From positions 1 to 37,783 of the forward strand of contig JAQWXQ010000037.1 in the NCBI GenBank assembly GCA_029254395.1: a stretch of 37,783 nucleotides of DNA, in the 5' to 3' direction. A model generated the notes under the pieces. The model was not told the origin of the DNA. It made no database searches and worked only from the letters and a program-made list of their open reading frames with translations. This DNA is from SAR86 cluster bacterium (GTDB lineage Bacteria; Pseudomonadota; Gammaproteobacteria; Magnimaribacterales; D2472). The stretch's first letter is position 1. Each line of letters begins with the position of its first letter. This document shows, piece after piece, positions 35,366 through 37,783 of the stretch. The position numbers were made by a program, and so were the translations under genes.

Positions 35366-36070
35366 TTAGTCAGTAGGCTCAGCATCCCCAGATGTTTCTT
35401 CTGCAGAGTCTGTTTGATCTTCAGAGGTTTCTTCGCCATCAACAGTTTCACCTTCTTCACCCTCAGGTAAGATTTCTGGTTCTTCTTCTTCTGCTCTAGG
35501 AGGATTCACTGAAACAATCATTTGATCATTTTCAGCATCAAATCCAGGTATTTCAGCTCCTTCTGGGAGTGCGAGCTCTGAGAGTCGAACTGCGTCATTG
35601 AGCATTAAATTGGTAATATCAATCTCTATCGCTTCGGGAATATTACCTGCTAAACAGGCAATCTCTATTTCAGATATTGCTTTTGCTATAACTCCACCAT
35701 CGGTTTTAACACCTTCACAATCTTCCTCTCCAATAAATCTGAAGGGTACTATAACCTTAAGTTTTGTTTTTCTTGATACTCGTTGGAAATCAGCATGCAG
35801 AAATTTTCCTTTAACAGGCTCTCTCTGTAGCTCCTTTAATACAACTTTTTCCTCTTGGCCTTCGAGTAAGATTTTTAGAACCTGAGTATAAAAAAGCTCA
35901 TTCTCAGAGGCTTTTGTTAGCTCGTTAAGTTTTACTTTGATGTTTTTTGACTCTTCTTCATTGCCATAAATAATCGCAGGGACCATAGAGTCTTCGCGCC
36001 TAATTTCTCGAGTTTTATTTGTACCAGTTCTAACTCTTAGATCTGCATTTAATATAATTTCATTTGACAT
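35366..36070 (-). CDS. rplY: 50S ribosomal protein L25, long CTC-type form
   Basis: Binds 5S rRNA in the large subunit. The N-terminal L25 domain (residues about 5-95, with VPAIIYGNEE and LHADFQRV) is followed by the CTC/TL5 C-terminal beta domain, so it is much longer than E. coli L25 (94 residues) and like the Pseudomonas form. The last 40 or so residues are a strongly acidic low-complexity tail rich in Glu, Asp, Ser and Thr. GAAGG lies at good spacing before the ATG. Confidence 0.95.
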   Translation of the reverse strand: MSNEIILNADLRVRTGTNKTREIRREDSMVPAIIYGNEEESKNIKVKLNELTKASENELFYTQVLKILLEGQEEKVVLKELQREPVKGKFLHADFQRVSRKTKLKVIVPFRFIGEEDCEGVKTDGGVIAKAISEIEIACLAGNIPEAIEIDITNLMLNDAVRLSELALPEGAEIPGFDAENDQMIVSVNPPRAEEEEPEILPEGEEGETVDGEETSEDQTDSAEETSGDAEPTD

Positions 36071-36090
36071 ATTTTGTACCTTCTAGCTTC

Positions 36091-37050
36091 TTACAAAAAA
36101 AGAGCGCTTAGAGACTCTTCATTGTTTAATCTTCTGATGCACTCCGCAATAGTTGGGGCAAGAGAAATGACGCGTATTTTACTGCATTTTTCTGCTTCTG
36201 TGGACAATGAAATGGAATTGGTCACAACTAATTCGTCTATTGAAGAATTTGAGATTCTTTCAATGGCAGGTCCAGATAGAACTGGATGAGTGATATATGC
36301 CTTTACTTTCGCTGCCCCAGCATCTTTTAATGCTGTTGCTGCATTGCATAATGTCCCGGCCGTATCAATTATGTCATCAGGAACAATGCAGCTTTTCCCT
36401 TCCACATCTCCAATAATATTCATTACTTCTGACTCGTTTGCAGTCGCTCTTCTTTTGTCAATAATTGCAAGGTCAGACTCACCTAAAAATTTTGCTAACG
36501 CTCTGGCTCTCACAACTCCACCTGCGTCAGGGGACACAACTAATATTTGCTCATCTTTCGATGTCTTAGACTTAATATCATCATGCATAATTTTTGTTGC
36601 ATACACATTATCTGCAGGCATATCGAAGAAACCTTGAATAGATTCGGAGTGGAGATCTACAGTTAAGACCCTATCAACCCCTACAGTATTCATCATATCT
36701 GCTATAACCTTTGCACTAATTGGAACTCTAGCAGACCGCACCCTTCGATCTTGACGGGCATAACCATAATAAGGAAGGATCGCAGTGATTCGAGATGCAG
36801 ATGACCGTTTGAGAGCATCTGTAATTAGCATTAATTCCATTAAATTTGAATTTGTGGGCGCGCAAGTAGATTGAATAACAAATGCTTCATGACCTCTTAC
36901 GTTCTCAAGTATTTCAACTTTTATTTCACCATCTGAGAATTTCCCCAAATCAATATTCCCAAGTTTGAGCCCAAGAATTTTTGCAATTTCATTTGAAAGA
37001 GCAATAGAGGCCGATCCTGAAAAAATTCCTACTGTTGGTTTATTAATCAT
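36091..37050 (-). CDS. prs: Ribose-phosphate pyrophosphokinase
   Basis: Makes PRPP from ribose-5-phosphate and ATP for nucleotide, histidine and tryptophan synthesis. The 319-residue protein shows [10 protein letters not shown] (ATP site), the [11 protein letters not shown] region, [14 protein letters not shown] and the PRPP loop [10 protein letters not shown]. The ATG at 37050 lies only 12 bases after the encoded CCA end of tRNA-Gln, so tRNA processing would leave a very short leader with no good ribosome site. It fits between ispE and rplY as in Pseudomonas. Confidence 0.97.
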   Translation of the reverse strand: MINKPTVGIFSGSASIALSNEIAKILGLKLGNIDLGKFSDGEIKVEILENVRGHEAFVIQSTCAPTNSNLMELMLITDALKRSSASRITAILPYYGYARQDRRVRSARVPISAKVIADMMNTVGVDRVLTVDLHSESIQGFFDMPADNVYATKIMHDDIKSKTSKDEQILVVSPDAGGVVRARALAKFLGESDLAIIDKRRATANESEVMNIIGDVEGKSCIVPDDIIDTAGTLCNAATALKDAGAAKVKAYITHPVLSGPAIERISNSSIDELVVTNSISLSTEAEKCSKIRVISLAPTIAECIRRLNNEESLSALFL

Positions 37051-37062
37051 TTTTCTAATTAT

Positions 37063-37137
37063 TGGCTGGGGTGGCTGGATTCGAACCAGCGCATGACGGG
37101 ATCAAAACCCGTTGCCTTACCGCTTGGCTACACCCCA
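37063..37137 (-). tRNA. tRNA-Gln (anticodon TTG)
   Basis: A 75-base tRNA with encoded CCA. TGGGGTG pairs with CACCCCA and the loop TTTTGAT gives TTG; the first pair is T-A, as in E. coli tRNA-Gln. Its 5' end directly follows the ispE stop codon with no spacer, and prs starts 12 bases after its 3' end, so it must be cut out of an mRNA. Confidence 0.96.
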
Positions 37138-37783
37138 TTATTTTAAGTAAGTTAATAATGGTGAACATTGTAAAGGTTCGCAAAAAGAGTGTCTCCATTT
37201 AGTTGGAATTTTTTTTAAAGTTTTTTCAATTTTACTTTTATCATTATAAGCACAAAATATTGTTGACCCTGTTCCGGATAGCTTAAATGAGTTATTTTGA
37301 TTCAATTCATTAAAAATTTTTTTTATATCTTGATTTTTTTCAAGAAAGATAGGCAAAAACGAGTTTTCTTCCTTCATCAGAATTGATTCTTGAGAATCCT
37401 TGCTTAAATCATCCCATTCAGAGAAAAGTTCTTTGGTTGAGGAGTGAACCTGAGGAAATAGTAGTAAATATTTTTTATTAGAGTGTTTTATTTCCTCAGA
37501 TAGCTTTTCACCAATACCGGATGCATGAGCATTTTTTCCAAAAATAAAAAAAGGTACATCTGCTCCAAGTTTTTTGCCCAGCTTCATTAATTCTGAAAGA
37601 GAAAGTCCAAGCTTAAATAAGAAATTTATTCCTATGAGAGCTGCTGCTGCATTTGAGCTACCCCCGCCCAAGCCTCCCCCTAATGGGATATTCTTTACAA
37701 TCTCTATATTACAATGGATTTCTTTGCCAATGTAATTTGATAATGATCTAACTGCGTCAAAAACTATATTTTCCTTCCCATCG
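37138..37783 (-). CDS. ispE: 4-diphosphocytidyl-2-C-methyl-D-erythritol kinase (N-terminus beyond window)
   Basis: GHMP-family kinase of the non-mevalonate isoprenoid pathway. The gene runs out of the window at its 5' end, leaving 214 residues; about 65-70 N-terminal residues are missing. The ATP-binding motif PLGGGLGGGSSNAAA is intact, followed by GADVPFFIFG and, near the end, LSGTGSTIF, the third GHMP motif. The stop codon TAA is joined directly to tRNA-Gln. The order ispE-tRNA-Gln-prs-rplY-pth-ychF is typical of gammaproteobacteria. Confidence 0.96.
   Translation of the reverse strand, partial: DGKENIVFDAVRSLSNYIGKEIHCNIEIVKNIPLGGGLGGGSSNAAAALIGINFLFKLGLSLSELMKLGKKLGADVPFFIFGKNAHASGIGEKLSEEIKHSNKKYLLLFPQVHSSTKELFSEWDDLSKDSQESILMKEENSFLPIFLEKNQDIKKIFNELNQNNSFKLSGTGSTIFCAYNDKSKIEKTLKKIPTKWRHSFCEPLQCSPLLTYLK

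Noticed and set aside
35369-35500. Acidic low-complexity tail as a frameshifted or foreign segment
   Set aside because: Acidic C-terminal tails are common in CTC-type L25 proteins and the frame is intact.

Overview
The window is low-GC DNA (roughly one third G+C by eye) packed with housekeeping genes and very short intergenic gaps. Gene content and order are gammaproteobacterial: pepA-valS divergent from lptFG, dapD-glnD-map, carAB-greA-rlmE-ftsH-glmM-tpiA-secG, tRNA-fMet-rimP-nusA-infB-rbfA-truB-rpsO-pnp, and ispE-tRNA-Gln-prs-rplY-pth-ychF. Low GC, tight packing and several genes missing from otherwise conserved neighbourhoods suggest a genome-streamlined marine gammaproteobacterium of SAR86 type. 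That lineage is inferred from overall character, not from a marker gene.

Layout. 1-1448: a truncated glutathione peroxidase gene, an ElaA-like acetyltransferase and an unrecognised lipoprotein. 1502-5258 (minus): valS, which lacks the usual C-terminal region, and pepA, with no holC between them. 5305-7513 (plus): the LPS-export permeases lptF and lptG, meeting a convergent RDD-family membrane protein. 7957-9441: a POT-family peptide transporter. 9461-14791 (minus): map-glnD and dapD-dapE, i.e. N-terminal Met removal, PII/nitrogen signalling and lysine/diaminopimelate synthesis. 14944-24636 (plus): carbamoyl-phosphate synthase, GreA, RlmE, FtsH, GlmM, TpiA and SecG. 24676-24933: tRNA-Leu(GAG) and initiator tRNA, divergently arranged. 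24985-32922 (plus): a ribosome assembly, transcription and translation operon from rimP to pnp. 33051-33550 (plus): two tandem, related, unrecognised two-helix membrane miniproteins separated by a long perfect hairpin. 33589-37783 (minus): ispE (cut by the window edge), tRNA-Gln, prs, rplY, pth, ychF and elongator tRNA-Met, probably one transcript.

Most of the window is core metabolism and information processing. The unexplained parts are the miniprotein pair with its hairpins, the short ValS, the lipoprotein gene with an unclear start codon, and regulatory details: -10 boxes placed so close to start codons that several mRNAs should be leaderless, a terminator hairpin directly before rimP, a foldable rpsO leader, and tRNA-Gln joined directly to the ispE stop codon. 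No mobile element, CRISPR array, prophage or rRNA gene was seen, and no gene-free stretch exceeds 300 bases.
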